A DNA stretch of 64,000 bases from the NCBI RefSeq assembly GCF_010669125.1, contig NZ_CP048630.1:4460001-4524000 (forward strand), written 5' to 3'. Of this stretch, positions 46,001 to 54,351 are shown piece by piece; position 1 is the stretch's first letter, and each line of letters opens with the position of its first letter. The position numbers were made by a program, and so were the translations under genes. The notes under the pieces are model-generated. The model made no database searches. It was not told the origin of the DNA and saw only the letters and a program-made list of their open reading frames with translations. The stretch comes from Ancylobacter pratisalsi (GTDB lineage Bacteria; Pseudomonadota; Alphaproteobacteria; Rhizobiales; Xanthobacteraceae).

Positions 46001-48154
46001 TTACCTCACAATCACTTGGAGGCCGGGCTCGACCGGTCCGACTTCGTCGTGATTCTGGATGGCCACGGCGCTCGGTGCGCCAGTGAACAGTCGCTCCGGC
46101 GATATGCCGGCATGGGCCAGATAGTCAGTTACAGCGCGAGCACGGGCGAGTGCGCCATCCGGCGTGGTCGCCTGCTGCACTGACACTTCAATCATTGCAT
46201 CCGGGCAGCCGCTTGCTGCAAATGCCACGTGGTCCAGCAGACCGTAGCTAGCCGGAGCGATCGCAGCTTCATCCGGCGTGAACTGTATGGCGCCGCGCGC
46301 GAGCAGATCGTCAATCGCCTTCTGGCAGGCCGCCTTGTCCGACGACTCGCGCCGCACCGCCACGTTGAGACTGAGATCAAGCGCGAAGCCTTTGGGCAGT
46401 CCGGCAGTGAGACTCGACCGAACCTGTTCGATCGCCGCCTCATAAAGCACGGTGCCCGAGAAGCGCAGCTTGGTATCGTCGAACCGCGCCTCCCCTTCGC
46501 TCAGACGCGCCAGTTCGTGCAGAACAACGAGTGTCGCTTTCTCGAAGCCGTCCGGCGCGCCGAGAGCCAGAGCGGACACGTCGTTCAGCGGCATCCCGAG
46601 CAGTTCAGTCTTGGCAGCTTCGACCAAGGCGGCATGGCCCAAGGTCGAGGGATAGAATCCCGAAATGGTGAGGCCGTCCGAATCCTTGCGCATGCCGAAG
46701 ACGTAAGGTGACACGATCGGCGGGCGTACGTCCGATTCAACCGTGAAGCCACGCGGCAACTGGCCAGACAGCGCTGCCTGTACGGCGCCGAACGCGGCCG
46801 AGTCCTGTGCCTCACCCGAAATTGCCAGGACATCACCGTTGCCCCTCACCGCGCCGCTCCGCAACTTGGCAAGTTGACCAACGCCAAACACCGTTGCGTT
46901 CACCCATGCCTCGGCGCCGGGACCACCGGACGCGATCCTCATCTCGTCACTGGTGGGCACGCCCGGGAAGCCCGCACGCACAGCGTCGATAACGAGCCGC
47001 TTCGCATCCTCGGAAGGCGCGAATCCCGTTAGGCGCAGACCGGCGCTCCCGCGAATGACCGACCAATTGAAAGGGCTGACCGTTGGCGGCGTGACAGCGA
47101 AACGCGTCAGCGTATAGCCTTCGGGAACAGACCGGCGCGCCCCTGCGATCGCGTCATAGGCCGCGAAGTCCGGAGCCGCCCCCTCGATCGAAATGGTGGT
47201 GTCGGAAAGGCCCACCTTTCCATTCGGCAGACGGCCGAGCTGCTGGAGCGCGAAGTCGACCGCCTTAAGCCATCCCGCGGAGGGAGGCGAACCATCGGCA
47301 AGGCGCAACTGATCCGAGATCGCAGCGCCCGGCACAGCCGCACGCACCATGTCGAGCAGGGAGCGGCGCGCATCGCCGAGCGGGATATACCCTGAAAGTC
47401 GCACGCCATCCGGCTCACGCGAAGCCTGCCATACGAAGGGAGACACCGCCGGGGGCAATACGGCGAAACGTGCCAGCTTGAAATCGGCGGGTAGCTCACT
47501 TCGAACAGTGACCTCCAGCTCATCATAGGTCGTGAAATCCGGTGCTCGCCCTTCGATCGAAAAGGCGTCGTCGGAAATGGTGATCCGACCTGCAGGCATC
47601 CGCGCAAGCTGCTGGATGCCGAACACGACCACACCAACGAAGTCGCCTGCCGGAACACCGCGTGCCCGTACCAGCTCCTTCACGCCAGCGACGACCACAC
47701 CGGGCGCCATCTTCTCCGCGGCATCGGCTATCCGCCGACGTGCCCACGCCGACGGTACATATCCCTCGAGCCGAAGCTGTGCGCCATCGCGTATCGCCGT
47801 GAAGGTGAAGGGCCGACGTTCAGGAAGCAGCGTCGTGCTGTCGCTGACAGAGCGGACACCCGCGAGGCGCCCCAGCTCGCTACGCACCTTCACGCGCGCT
47901 TCCTCGGAGAGCGCCTCCCCTTCCAGCAATGCGTCGCGCCCGTCGAAGCTGGCGTGCGCCCACGACTCACCGATCTGAACCAGGAGCACACCCGAGCGTG
48001 TCGCCAGATCATGTTCGACCGGCGCTCGTGAGAAATGAATGGCCGCTGCCAGCAACAGCAGCAGGGCCGGCAGGCCTTTCCACCAGGCACGCCAGCGACA
48101 CATCAGGCCCGTCCCCCGTCCTGTGGCCCGCGAGAACCGGGCGCGACGCAACAC
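46001..48154 (-). CDS. OmpA-family protein with four BON-like repeats (ArfA-like)
   Basis: 717-residue membrane-anchored envelope protein. One N-terminal helix (28-40) anchors it; four tandem repeats of about 122 residues follow, each opening with a PF-aromatic motif then (L/I)xGYxP: PFTF at 115, PFVW at 239, PFNW at 361, PYVF at 483. The OmpA-like peptidoglycan-binding domain covers about 607-717 (AIQFTPDEAAI, ARARAVTDYL). The helix-BON-OmpA order resembles Rv0899 (ArfA) of Mycobacterium tuberculosis, but with several repeats. The start is GTG 48154; ATG 48103 (MCRWRAWWKG) is a good alternative. Confidence 0.8.
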   Translation of the reverse strand: MLRRARFSRATGRGTGLMCRWRAWWKGLPALLLLLAAAIHFSRAPVEHDLATRSGVLLVQIGESWAHASFDGRDALLEGEALSEEARVKVRSELGRLAGVRSVSDSTTLLPERRPFTFTAIRDGAQLRLEGYVPSAWARRRIADAAEKMAPGVVVAGVKELVRARGVPAGDFVGVVVFGIQQLARMPAGRITISDDAFSIEGRAPDFTTYDELEVTVRSELPADFKLARFAVLPPAVSPFVWQASREPDGVRLSGYIPLGDARRSLLDMVRAAVPGAAISDQLRLADGSPPSAGWLKAVDFALQQLGRLPNGKVGLSDTTISIEGAAPDFAAYDAIAGARRSVPEGYTLTRFAVTPPTVSPFNWSVIRGSAGLRLTGFAPSEDAKRLVIDAVRAGFPGVPTSDEMRIASGGPGAEAWVNATVFGVGQLAKLRSGAVRGNGDVLAISGEAQDSAAFGAVQAALSGQLPRGFTVESDVRPPIVSPYVFGMRKDSDGLTISGFYPSTLGHAALVEAAKTELLGMPLNDVSALALGAPDGFEKATLVVLHELARLSEGEARFDDTKLRFSGTVLYEAAIEQVRSSLTAGLPKGFALDLSLNVAVRRESSDKAACQKAIDDLLARGAIQFTPDEAAIAPASYGLLDHVAFAASGCPDAMIEVSVQQATTPDGALARARAVTDYLAHAGISPERLFTGAPSAVAIQNHDEVGPVEPGLQVIVR

Positions 48155-48209
48155 GACCTCACCGCAGTTTCCCTTTGCGGGGAAACTAGCATTGCACGCC
48201 TGCGTCGTT

Positions 48210-49469
48210 TCAAGCCCATTCGCCCTTGCGCATTACCGGCTCGGCCTCGCCTTGCGCCGTAATGCCGTCCACGTCGACTTCCCCGGAACCGATCATCCAG
48301 TCGATATGTATAAGACTGGAGTTCGCACCACGAACGGAAAGCTCTTCCGGCGACAAGTCCGAACCGTCGATGAAGCACTTGCTGTAGGACTGGCCCAACG
48401 CAATGTGGCTCGCCGCGTTCTCGTCGTACAGCGTGTTGTAGAACAGAAGGCCGCTCTTCGAGATTGGCGAAGAATGGGGAACCAGCGCGACCTCGCCAAG
48501 CCGGCGGGAACCCTCGTCCGTCTCCAGCACCTTGGACAACACGTCGAGCCCGGTGCGCGCCTTGGCGTCAATGATGCGACCACCCTCGAACCTTACCGAA
48601 ATGTCCTGGATGAGGGTGCCCTGATAGGAGAGCGGCTTGGTGCTCGAGACGTAGCCCTCCACCCGGCTCTTGTGAGGCGTCGTGAAAACTTCCTCGGTGG
48701 GAATGTTGGCGTTGCAGATCACGCCGTTCTTCGCCGTGGAGGCGCCGCCCGCCCACTCATGCTCATCCGCCAGACCGACGGTCAGATCGGTACCCGGGCC
48801 ACGGAAACGCAAGGCGGAATAACGGCGAGCATTGAGCTGGGCCGTACGGGCATGGAGAGCATCGTTATGTGCCTTCCAGGCTGCCACGGGATCCGGCGTG
48901 TCAACGCGCGAGGCAGCAAAGATCGCATGCCAGAGTTTGGCTACGGCAATATCCTCCGGGTCATCCGGAAACATGGCCTTGGCCCAGGCCGGCGCCGCGA
49001 AGGACACGATGGTCCAGTTGATGTCGAAACCGGCGATGAGCGATAGCGCTGGCATGTAGGCTTTCGAACGTGCCCGATTTGCACGCGAGACCTTCTCGGG
49101 ATCCTCATTGGCCAGCAGCGAGGGGTTTTCACCGGAGATGGCGAGGCGGGCCGCACCGTTCTTGAAAGCCTGCGCCATCCCCTCATAGAGCCAGTTGCTG
49201 GCCGTATCGAAGCTCGCATCGGACGCGCTGTGGAAGCGCATCAGGGTCGCCTCCTCGTCACTGAACAATGTGGTGACCAGGCTGGCTCCGGCTTTGTAAG
49301 CGTGGTCGGTTATGCGCCGTACCAGCGGCAGGGCATCGATCGACGCCGTCATGACCAGTTCCTGCCCCGCCTTCAGGCCTAGACCAACATGAACGGCGAC
49401 CTCAGCGAGGCGATCCAATCGCTCGTCGTGGGAAAGCACTTCCGGAGTAAGGCCGGCGAGCTTCGTCAT
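48210..49469 (-). CDS. M29 family aminopeptidase
   Basis: 419-residue metallopeptidase of the thermophilic aminopeptidase (AmpS/AmpT) family. Metal-site region: NIPTEEVFTTPHKSRVEGYV with the first Glu, LYDENAASHIALGQSY with the His, and SSLIHIDWMIGSGEVDVDG with His and Asp. It cleaves N-terminal residues from peptides in the cytoplasm. ATG 49469 (MTKLAGLTPE) is chosen because 50 further in-frame upstream residues are unlike the family. Confidence 0.9.
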   Translation of the reverse strand: MTKLAGLTPEVLSHDERLDRLAEVAVHVGLGLKAGQELVMTASIDALPLVRRITDHAYKAGASLVTTLFSDEEATLMRFHSASDASFDTASNWLYEGMAQAFKNGAARLAISGENPSLLANEDPEKVSRANRARSKAYMPALSLIAGFDINWTIVSFAAPAWAKAMFPDDPEDIAVAKLWHAIFAASRVDTPDPVAAWKAHNDALHARTAQLNARRYSALRFRGPGTDLTVGLADEHEWAGGASTAKNGVICNANIPTEEVFTTPHKSRVEGYVSSTKPLSYQGTLIQDISVRFEGGRIIDAKARTGLDVLSKVLETDEGSRRLGEVALVPHSSPISKSGLLFYNTLYDENAASHIALGQSYSKCFIDGSDLSPEELSVRGANSSLIHIDWMIGSGEVDVDGITAQGEAEPVMRKGEWA

Positions 49470-49608
49470 CTGCGTCTCCACATCAAGCGGCCAGGCCGCG
49501 ACTCGGTCGCATTGAAGGTAGCGGGGCGGGTAACCGTCAAGCGTGTCCTTCATGCCGATGAAAGTAGGCAGCGCTGAGGCCCGGCAGCGAAGCCCCCCAA
49601 GGTGGCGA

Positions 49609-50190
49609 TTACCAACCAACCAGCCGATCGACGAGAGCGCCGGCGCCCAATGCCACCAACAGGCTTATCAAAGCCGCCAAGAGCACAGCGCGCCGAGTGC
49701 TTCGCTGAAGCAGGCGATTCTTCCGGACATGACCAAGGCGTGCCATGGCTTCCGCGATCGCTCGTTCCGGAGACGGCCACACCGTCGCGCCATCCGGGAC
49801 GATCATCAGGTTCTCGGGCTTGTCGAGGTCCTCCACCAGCATACCCTCGCCATCACGACCATCAGAACCGACGCGGATGCGCTTGATCAGAACGCGGGCA
49901 TCATTCGACCAGAGAAAGACCGGCGTTCCGCGGGCCTCTGCGTAACCGATCTCGAAAGCCGTGCCCGGATCCATATGATGGCCCCGGAATGGGGAAATGT
50001 TCGCGACGATCGCGTCGGCTTCGTCGATCATTGCGATACAGCTTCGACGGATGTCTTCGCCGCGCGTGTCGAGCGGGTAGAGACCCTCACCCCCGGCAGC
50101 CCGGCACAAAGCAACAAGCCGACGGCCCTCTTCTGCCGCGTCGTGACGAAAGACTTCGGGACCAGCGAGATACAAGCGCAAGCGTGACAT
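49609..50190 (-). CDS. Nucleoside 2-deoxyribosyltransferase-like protein with C-terminal membrane helix
   Basis: 193-residue protein. Residues 1-150 match nucleoside 2-deoxyribosyltransferases: RLYLAGPEVF at 4-13, the YPLDTRGED loop, ADAIVANISPFRG and MDPGTAFEIGYA with nucleophile Glu80. Typical enzymes are soluble and about 150 residues; this one adds a basic linker (HVRKNRLLQRSTRR) and a hydrophobic helix (167-188) ending DRLVGW, so it should be tail-anchored with the catalytic part in the cytoplasm. ATG 50190 fits the family start; the ribosome binding site is weak. Confidence 0.8.
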   Translation of the reverse strand: MSRLRLYLAGPEVFRHDAAEEGRRLVALCRAAGGEGLYPLDTRGEDIRRSCIAMIDEADAIVANISPFRGHHMDPGTAFEIGYAEARGTPVFLWSNDARVLIKRIRVGSDGRDGEGMLVEDLDKPENLMIVPDGATVWPSPERAIAEAMARLGHVRKNRLLQRSTRRAVLLAALISLLVALGAGALVDRLVGW

Positions 50191-50374
50191 GACGGGCTTT
50201 ACAGCGGAACGGAACCCCAGCTTTAGCCGCCTCGACACACCCGGCGCAATGACATCGGCCCGATTGTACGGCTTAGACATCGCCCGAACGAGCCTACTCA
50301 ATGTTTGGATACCGGCGTTCCGGGCTCCGTGCTCCCAATCCAACGCAACCCATCGGTGCGGCACCCATCGTCGC

Positions 50375-51046
50375 CTAGAGAAGCCGTGGCTCCTGCGCCG
50401 CCGGCGGATCTTCCTTGGCGCCGCGTGCGACAATCATCAACGCATTGTCGGGCAACGGGCGCTGCAGCCCCTGCGCCTCCTGCCATGGAGCGCGCAACCA
50501 CACGTCGCGTTCTTCCGCAGTGGTCAGAATGACCGGCATGGCTTTCTGATGAATGGGCGCAACAACGGCATTTGGTTCGGTTGTCAGGATACCGAAGACA
50601 TCGGACGTGACTTCACCCTCCCTCACTTTTCGGACGCTGGTCCAGTTTGACCAGAGTCCAGCGAAGAAGGAGAGCGGACGGTCTTCGGCGAAGGCGAACC
50701 ACGTCACCTCATGGGTCACTGGCGCATTTTCCGAGAAGCTGGTGAAAGGCACGAGGCACCGATGTGCCGGACCGAGCCAGCGGCGCCAGTGTGGCGAGGC
50801 AACGTTGCGGATATTCGTGACGCCCGGATCCCGATTTTTGCCCTTCAGCAGAAACGCGGGCGACGGCATTCCCCATCGGGCCATAGCAAGGCTCAGTGCG
50901 TCACCAACGCCCGGCCGCACGATAGGGGCCAGATAGTCGGGAAATATCCCGGGCTGCGGTGGCAGATTTCCGGCAAAGTTATCCAGCGCGCCGACCAGAT
51001 CAGCGATCGCACGGACATTCGAATTTTGGCTGTAGAGATTACACAT
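50375..51046 (-). CDS. SOS response-associated peptidase (SRAP/HMCES family)
   Basis: 223-residue SRAP protein, a family that crosslinks to abasic sites in single-stranded DNA through an N-terminal Cys2 exposed after Met removal (MCNLYS here). Other signatures: [35 protein letters not shown] and the His of [11 protein letters not shown]. The usual FYEW box reads SFSEN, a variant I believe occurs in an alphaproteobacterial subgroup. The C-terminal ~20 residues are alanine/proline-rich. Confidence 0.88.
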   Translation of the reverse strand: MCNLYSQNSNVRAIADLVGALDNFAGNLPPQPGIFPDYLAPIVRPGVGDALSLAMARWGMPSPAFLLKGKNRDPGVTNIRNVASPHWRRWLGPAHRCLVPFTSFSENAPVTHEVTWFAFAEDRPLSFFAGLWSNWTSVRKVREGEVTSDVFGILTTEPNAVVAPIHQKAMPVILTTAEERDVWLRAPWQEAQGLQRPLPDNALMIVARGAKEDPPAAQEPRLL

Positions 51047-51115
51047 TTCTCACGGCCCTGTTCGGCGGCGATTCCGGCCGAGGGTGAGGACACGGACGAA
51101 GCTTCCCTTTCATCC

Positions 51116-51328
51116 TCAGCGGCGGAGGCGCCGATATTCTTGCTGCCGCGCGGCCATATCGGGCGGGATGACAAGCTGGCCCGATTCAACGACACCACCG
51201 CACATCTCATAGGCGGCGACAGGCCAAAGTCGTTCCACAACGGCAGGGATCAGCGCCGCGGGAATTGAAGCCGCACCCGCGTCCAGGGCACACAGTGATC
51301 GGGCGCGAACTTCCAACTCGTTTGTCAT
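51116..51328 (-). CDS. Small hypothetical protein, copy 1 of tandem paralogs
   Basis: 70-residue protein, no known family. It shares a pattern with the next upstream ORF: LExRARxLCAxD, then AxLxxxVxxxWPVxAxE, and a C-terminal QEYRR-like end. Probably all-helical. GTG at 51337 is an alternative start adding three residues. Lies downstream of its paralog and upstream of the SRAP gene on the same strand. Confidence 0.6.
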   Translation of the reverse strand: MTNELEVRARSLCALDAGAASIPAALIPAVVERLWPVAAYEMCGGVVESGQLVIPPDMAARQQEYRRLRR

Positions 51329-51421
51329 GTTCGACACGCTAAATCCAATCCGCGCTGGTACCTAGAGCAATTATGAGCAGTTCCGGCTTTTGACGCCGCA
51401 TCTCCGAATGCGGTTCAGACC

Positions 51422-51640
51422 TCATCTTGGATCGATGATACGCCGATACTCTTCGCTAAGTCGCTCGATCTCAGTGACGGTAAACGGCCACTCGCCGACG
51501 GTCTCGTGCATCGGGTAGATCTCGGCCGCGAGCACGGGCCAGAACTGATCAACCCTGGCCGCCAGCTCGGCGCCGAAAATCCCTCTCCGCTGAAGGTCAA
51601 TCGCGCACAGAGCGCGGGCACGTTCTTCGAGTGTTTTCAT
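51422..51640 (-). CDS. Small hypothetical protein, copy 2 of tandem paralogs
   Basis: 72-residue protein starting at ATG 51640. Compared with the neighbour at 51116, the same residues recur: LEERARALCAID, AELAARVDQFWPVLAAE, and SEEYRRI at the end, with a short insertion (WPFTVTEIERL). The shared LCA-D and WPV-A-E pairs in two adjacent genes indicate duplication and selection, so both are likely expressed. Function unknown. Confidence 0.65.
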   Translation of the reverse strand: MKTLEERARALCAIDLQRRGIFGAELAARVDQFWPVLAAEIYPMHETVGEWPFTVTEIERLSEEYRRIIDPR

Positions 51641-51685
51641 GCCCCGGATGGTACGTTAGTCCGCCGGGAACTTCTGCTCACTTGT

Positions 51686-52320
51686 GCACATTAGTGGCCA
51701 CCAAAAAATTCTCGAACTGCAAGTAAAGTTGGCCCGCCCCTATTGGGTGGTCCGGTTTCAATCGGCTTCACTATCGGCCTTTCGGCCTGATCTGACGCGG
51801 CGGGCAGCAACGGCACGGCGAACGCTGGAGCTGGAGGCCTGTCGCCAAGTGATGAGCGCGGCCGTTCAGGGTTGTAAGGGTGGCGCCAAATCCCAATGAT
51901 GATCTTTGCCTCAGCCAAACCGTAGAAGAGTTCGCCGTTCAGCTGTTCGTCTCTGAGCCTGTAGTTGACGCTCTCGCAATAACCGCTCTCCAATGGCAAG
52001 CACGGTTCGATGAAGGCGGTCCTAGCCCACCCGGCGGCGTGCAGTTGCGCTGTGAGCCGCCGAGAGCCAGAGCGCCTATAGCGGGTGGCGAGTTCGACGG
52101 TGTCAGCGGACAGGGGCGCTTCGTCGGCACGGCCCCCGCCGGCACGCAAAGCGCTCCGACACCCCGATCGCCGCGGCAACCCGACGTCATCGGGATACCA
52201 GCACGTCGACCTGGCCTGCTTCCGGAACTGCGCGACGATCTCTTCCGCCTTGGGCTTCTTCTACGCAATAGCGCCGTCCCGCAGAGGCTCGAAAGCCTAG
52301 CCTAAGGAGGACCACTCTTC
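51686..52320 (-). mobile_element. Decayed IS3-family insertion sequence
   Basis: Fragments of both IS3-type transposase frames on the minus strand. orfA remnant: KKPKAEEIVAQFRK then, after a frameshift, QVDVLVSR followed by a stop and VAAAIGVSE. orfB remnant: ATRYRRSGSRRLTAQLHAAGW, then a large deletion, then IEPCLPLESGYCESVNYRLR and LNGELFYGLAEAKIIIGIW with HPYNPERPRSSLGDRPPAP from the integrase C-terminus. Possible end repeats AGTGGCCACC (about 51692) and AGTGGTCCTCC (reverse strand, near 52307-52317). The catalytic core is missing; it is inactive. Confidence 0.85.
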
Positions 52321-52382
52321 AGGGCGCAGACGGGATCGGCCCGCTTGGCACAGATCTTTTGAGAATTTATCACTGACTTAAA

Positions 52383-52459
52383 TGGCGACCGCGGATGGGC
52401 TCGAACCATCGACCTGCCGCTTAGAAGGCGGCTGCTCTATCCAGCTGAGCTACGCGGCC
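52383..52459 (-). tRNA. tRNA-Arg (TCT)
   Basis: Minus-strand cloverleaf: acceptor GGCCGCG pairs with CGCGGTC, D arm AGCTCAGCTGGATAGAGC, anticodon stem GCCGC/GCGGC with loop CTTCTAA (anticodon TCT), T arm GGTTCGAGCCC. CCA is encoded (52383-52385). It lies 62 bases from the IS remnant. Confidence 0.95.
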
Positions 52460-52487
52460 CCTTCGGGATTGCACCGGAATCAATCCG

Positions 52488-52793
52488 TCAGTGCGTCCAT
52501 TGCCCGACACGGCGGAAGCTGAAATTGTCGGAATAGGCCATGCGTCGACGCGCGGGTTTGTTAGGTTCCTGAAGCTGGAAGGCGATCCCGTGCCGCTCGG
52601 CATAGGCAATCGCTTCTTCTTTGGTGTCGAAGCGCAGGCGGAGCTGGCTCTTCATGTCGCCGGAACTTGTGTAGCCCATAAGCGGCTCAACCTGCCGGGG
52701 CTGCTCGGGTTCATAATCCAGAACCCAAAGTTTGGTCTTTGCCGTGCCGGACTGCATGGCATTCCGGGCAGGCATATAGATGCGCGCTACCAT
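52488..52793 (-). CDS. ETC complex I accessory subunit (NDUFS4-like)
   Basis: 101-residue protein of the ETC complex I subunit conserved-region family, homologue of mitochondrial NDUFS4 found as a supernumerary NADH dehydrogenase subunit in alphaproteobacteria. Signatures: MVARIYMPARNAMQSG, WVLDYEP, GYTSSGDMKSQLRLRFDTKEEAIAYAERHG (quoted in part: LRFDTKEEAIAYAERHG) and YSDNFSFRRVGQWTH. Set between two tRNA genes on the same strand. Confidence 0.92.
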   Translation of the reverse strand: MVARIYMPARNAMQSGTAKTKLWVLDYEPEQPRQVEPLMGYTSSGDMKSQLRLRFDTKEEAIAYAERHGIAFQLQEPNKPARRRMAYSDNFSFRRVGQWTH

Positions 52794-52845
52794 TCAACTC
52801 GCTCCCTGCCAGTCGCTTCATCAAAGCGAACATTGCACGTCCGGA

Positions 52846-52922
52846 TGGTCGGGGCAGCAGGATTCGAACCTGCGACCTGAAGTTCCCAAAACTCCCGCGC
52901 TACCGGGCTGCGCTATGCCCCG
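52846..52922 (-). tRNA. tRNA-Pro (TGG)
   Basis: Minus-strand cloverleaf: acceptor CGGGGCA pairs with TGCCCCG, D arm GCGCAGCCCGGTAGCGC, anticodon stem GGAGT/ACTTC with loop TTTGGGA (anticodon TGG), T arm CAGGTTCGAATCCTG, discriminator A and encoded CCA (52846-52848). Confidence 0.95.
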
Positions 52923-53240
52923 ACTACTTCAAACCGTTGTAACCAAACGATCTTCGAACGCCAAGTCATGACGCCCGCGACATGCAATGGCACAGAGAGC
53001 AGCGCTAAGGCAAGACCCAGCAGCAAATGGAGTCGGCCGGAGTGCCTAAGCCGCTCATCGCGGCACCCCTCCCGGGGCCGGCAGCCTCACGGCAGCGCCT
53101 CCAGAACGCCATCACAATTGAACGGAACCTGCGCGATGGAGTGACGAAAACAGCGCGCACCTGTAGGTGTTGGGAAAGTTCTCCCTCCCTAAAATTCCCG
53201 GCGAGGCCTTGTGGCCTGCCCCGACGTACACCGAATCACG
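52923..53240. other. Intergenic region downstream of the DUF192 gene
   Basis: About 318 bases between tRNA-Pro and the DUF192 gene. Presumably holds the tRNA-Pro promoter. Open frames exist but show no family motif or good ribosome binding site. Nothing else recognised. Confidence 0.4.
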
Positions 53241-53720
53241 TTACGGGCTGCTGAACAGCCGGTGGCTGACACGGTCACCCACGGCAATGCCGCGCGCCTT
53301 TGCCGTACCCGCCTTCAATTCCAGTACGGCACTGACCGGTACTTCGGAGGAGATGGTCTGCGTCGACAAGGGAACAGTGTCGGCAGCAATGCTGGCCACG
53401 CGCCCGTCCGAGCGAATAAAGACCATGTCGAGCGGGATGTAGGTGTTCTTCATCCACATATAGACAGGTTGCTCGACTCCGAAGTCGAATAGCATGCCGA
53501 CGTCAGGAGCGAGCTCGGTACGGTACATAAGCCCTTTGGCGCGCTCGGCCGCGGTCTCTGCCATCTCGACCCTGAACGTCACCGGACCAGACCTTGTCTG
53601 GATACTCAGCGTGTCAAAGGTCGCAGCCCTGGCGTGACCAGAGGAAACTACCAGCAGCAACGTAAGCGCGCAGAAAATTCCACACGCCCACCCGGTCGTT
53701 GCACGAAATACGAACCTCAT
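53241..53720 (-). CDS. DUF192 family exported protein
   Basis: 159-residue protein of the DUF192 (UPF0127) family with a signal peptide (1-32, ending GHARA). Signatures: VEMAETAAERAKGLMYRTEL, GMLFDFGVEQPVYMWMKNTYIPLDMVFI and VLELKAGTAKARGIAVGD. Role unknown; the fold is a small beta barrel. It is the last of two minus-strand genes after the cold-shock protein, 28 bases away. Confidence 0.9.
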   Translation of the reverse strand: MRFVFRATTGWACGIFCALTLLLVVSSGHARAATFDTLSIQTRSGPVTFRVEMAETAAERAKGLMYRTELAPDVGMLFDFGVEQPVYMWMKNTYIPLDMVFIRSDGRVASIAADTVPLSTQTISSEVPVSAVLELKAGTAKARGIAVGDRVSHRLFSSP

Positions 53721-53748
53721 GCGGATCTGATGCGCCGTGGCGCCTTCC

Positions 53749-54351
53749 CTAATGCGACGAGGGTGTCGATGCCCCGTCCGGACGCACTTCGGCGGCCATC
53801 AGCCCTTTTGGGCCTGGCCCGAAGCGCACCAGAACCATCTGCCCAGGGCGCAATTCGGTCAAGCCATGGCGGCGTAGGGTTTCCATGTGGACAAATATGT
53901 CTTCCGTTCCCTCACCGCGCGAGAGAAAACCAAATCCACGCAGCCTGTTGAACCACTTGACCCATGCGCGCTCAAACCCGCCGACCGGCTGGACGCTGAC
54001 ATGCGTACGAGCCTGAGGAAGCTGCGAATGGTGCAGTGCCGTGGACGAGTCCATCGACAGAACACGCAGCGCCTGGAAGCCTCGCTCCCGCACCACAGCC
54101 TCGCACACGACCCGCGCGCCCTCCTGCGCCGTGGTGAAACCACCGCGCCGCAGGCAGGTGACATGCAGCAACACATCGCTGCCGCCGCCATCCGGGATCA
54201 CGAAGCCATAACCTTTTGAAACGTCGAACCATTTAATGGTACCGGCGATCTGGACGAGCCCAGTCTCAGCCCTGCTCGCCTCGCCGACATCATCGTCCAC
54301 AGGCTCGTGATTGATCAGGCCAAAGCGTGGTGCAGAACTGTCGGCTACCAT
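53749..54351 (-). CDS. Cold-shock protein with two CSD domains
   Basis: 200-residue nucleic-acid-binding protein. First cold-shock domain about 34-100 (GTIKWFDVSKGYGFVIPDGG, DVLLHVTCL) and second about 128-193 (AWVKWFNRLRGFGFLSRGEG, EDIFVHMETLRRHG). Both RNP1-like motifs (KGYGFV, RGFGFL) are intact. Fused double-CSD proteins are characteristic of alphaproteobacteria. GGAGG lies before ATG 54351. Confidence 0.92.
   Translation of the reverse strand: MVADSSAPRFGLINHEPVDDDVGEASRAETGLVQIAGTIKWFDVSKGYGFVIPDGGGSDVLLHVTCLRRGGFTTAQEGARVVCEAVVRERGFQALRVLSMDSSTALHHSQLPQARTHVSVQPVGGFERAWVKWFNRLRGFGFLSRGEGTEDIFVHMETLRRHGLTELRPGQMVLVRFGPGPKGLMAAEVRPDGASTPSSH

Noticed and set aside
46001..48154. Interpretation of the OmpA-family gene as an outer-membrane beta-barrel porin
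   Set aside because: No barrel-type strand pattern or signal-peptidase site; a membrane helix, BON-like repeats and an OmpA-like peptidoglycan domain explain it better.
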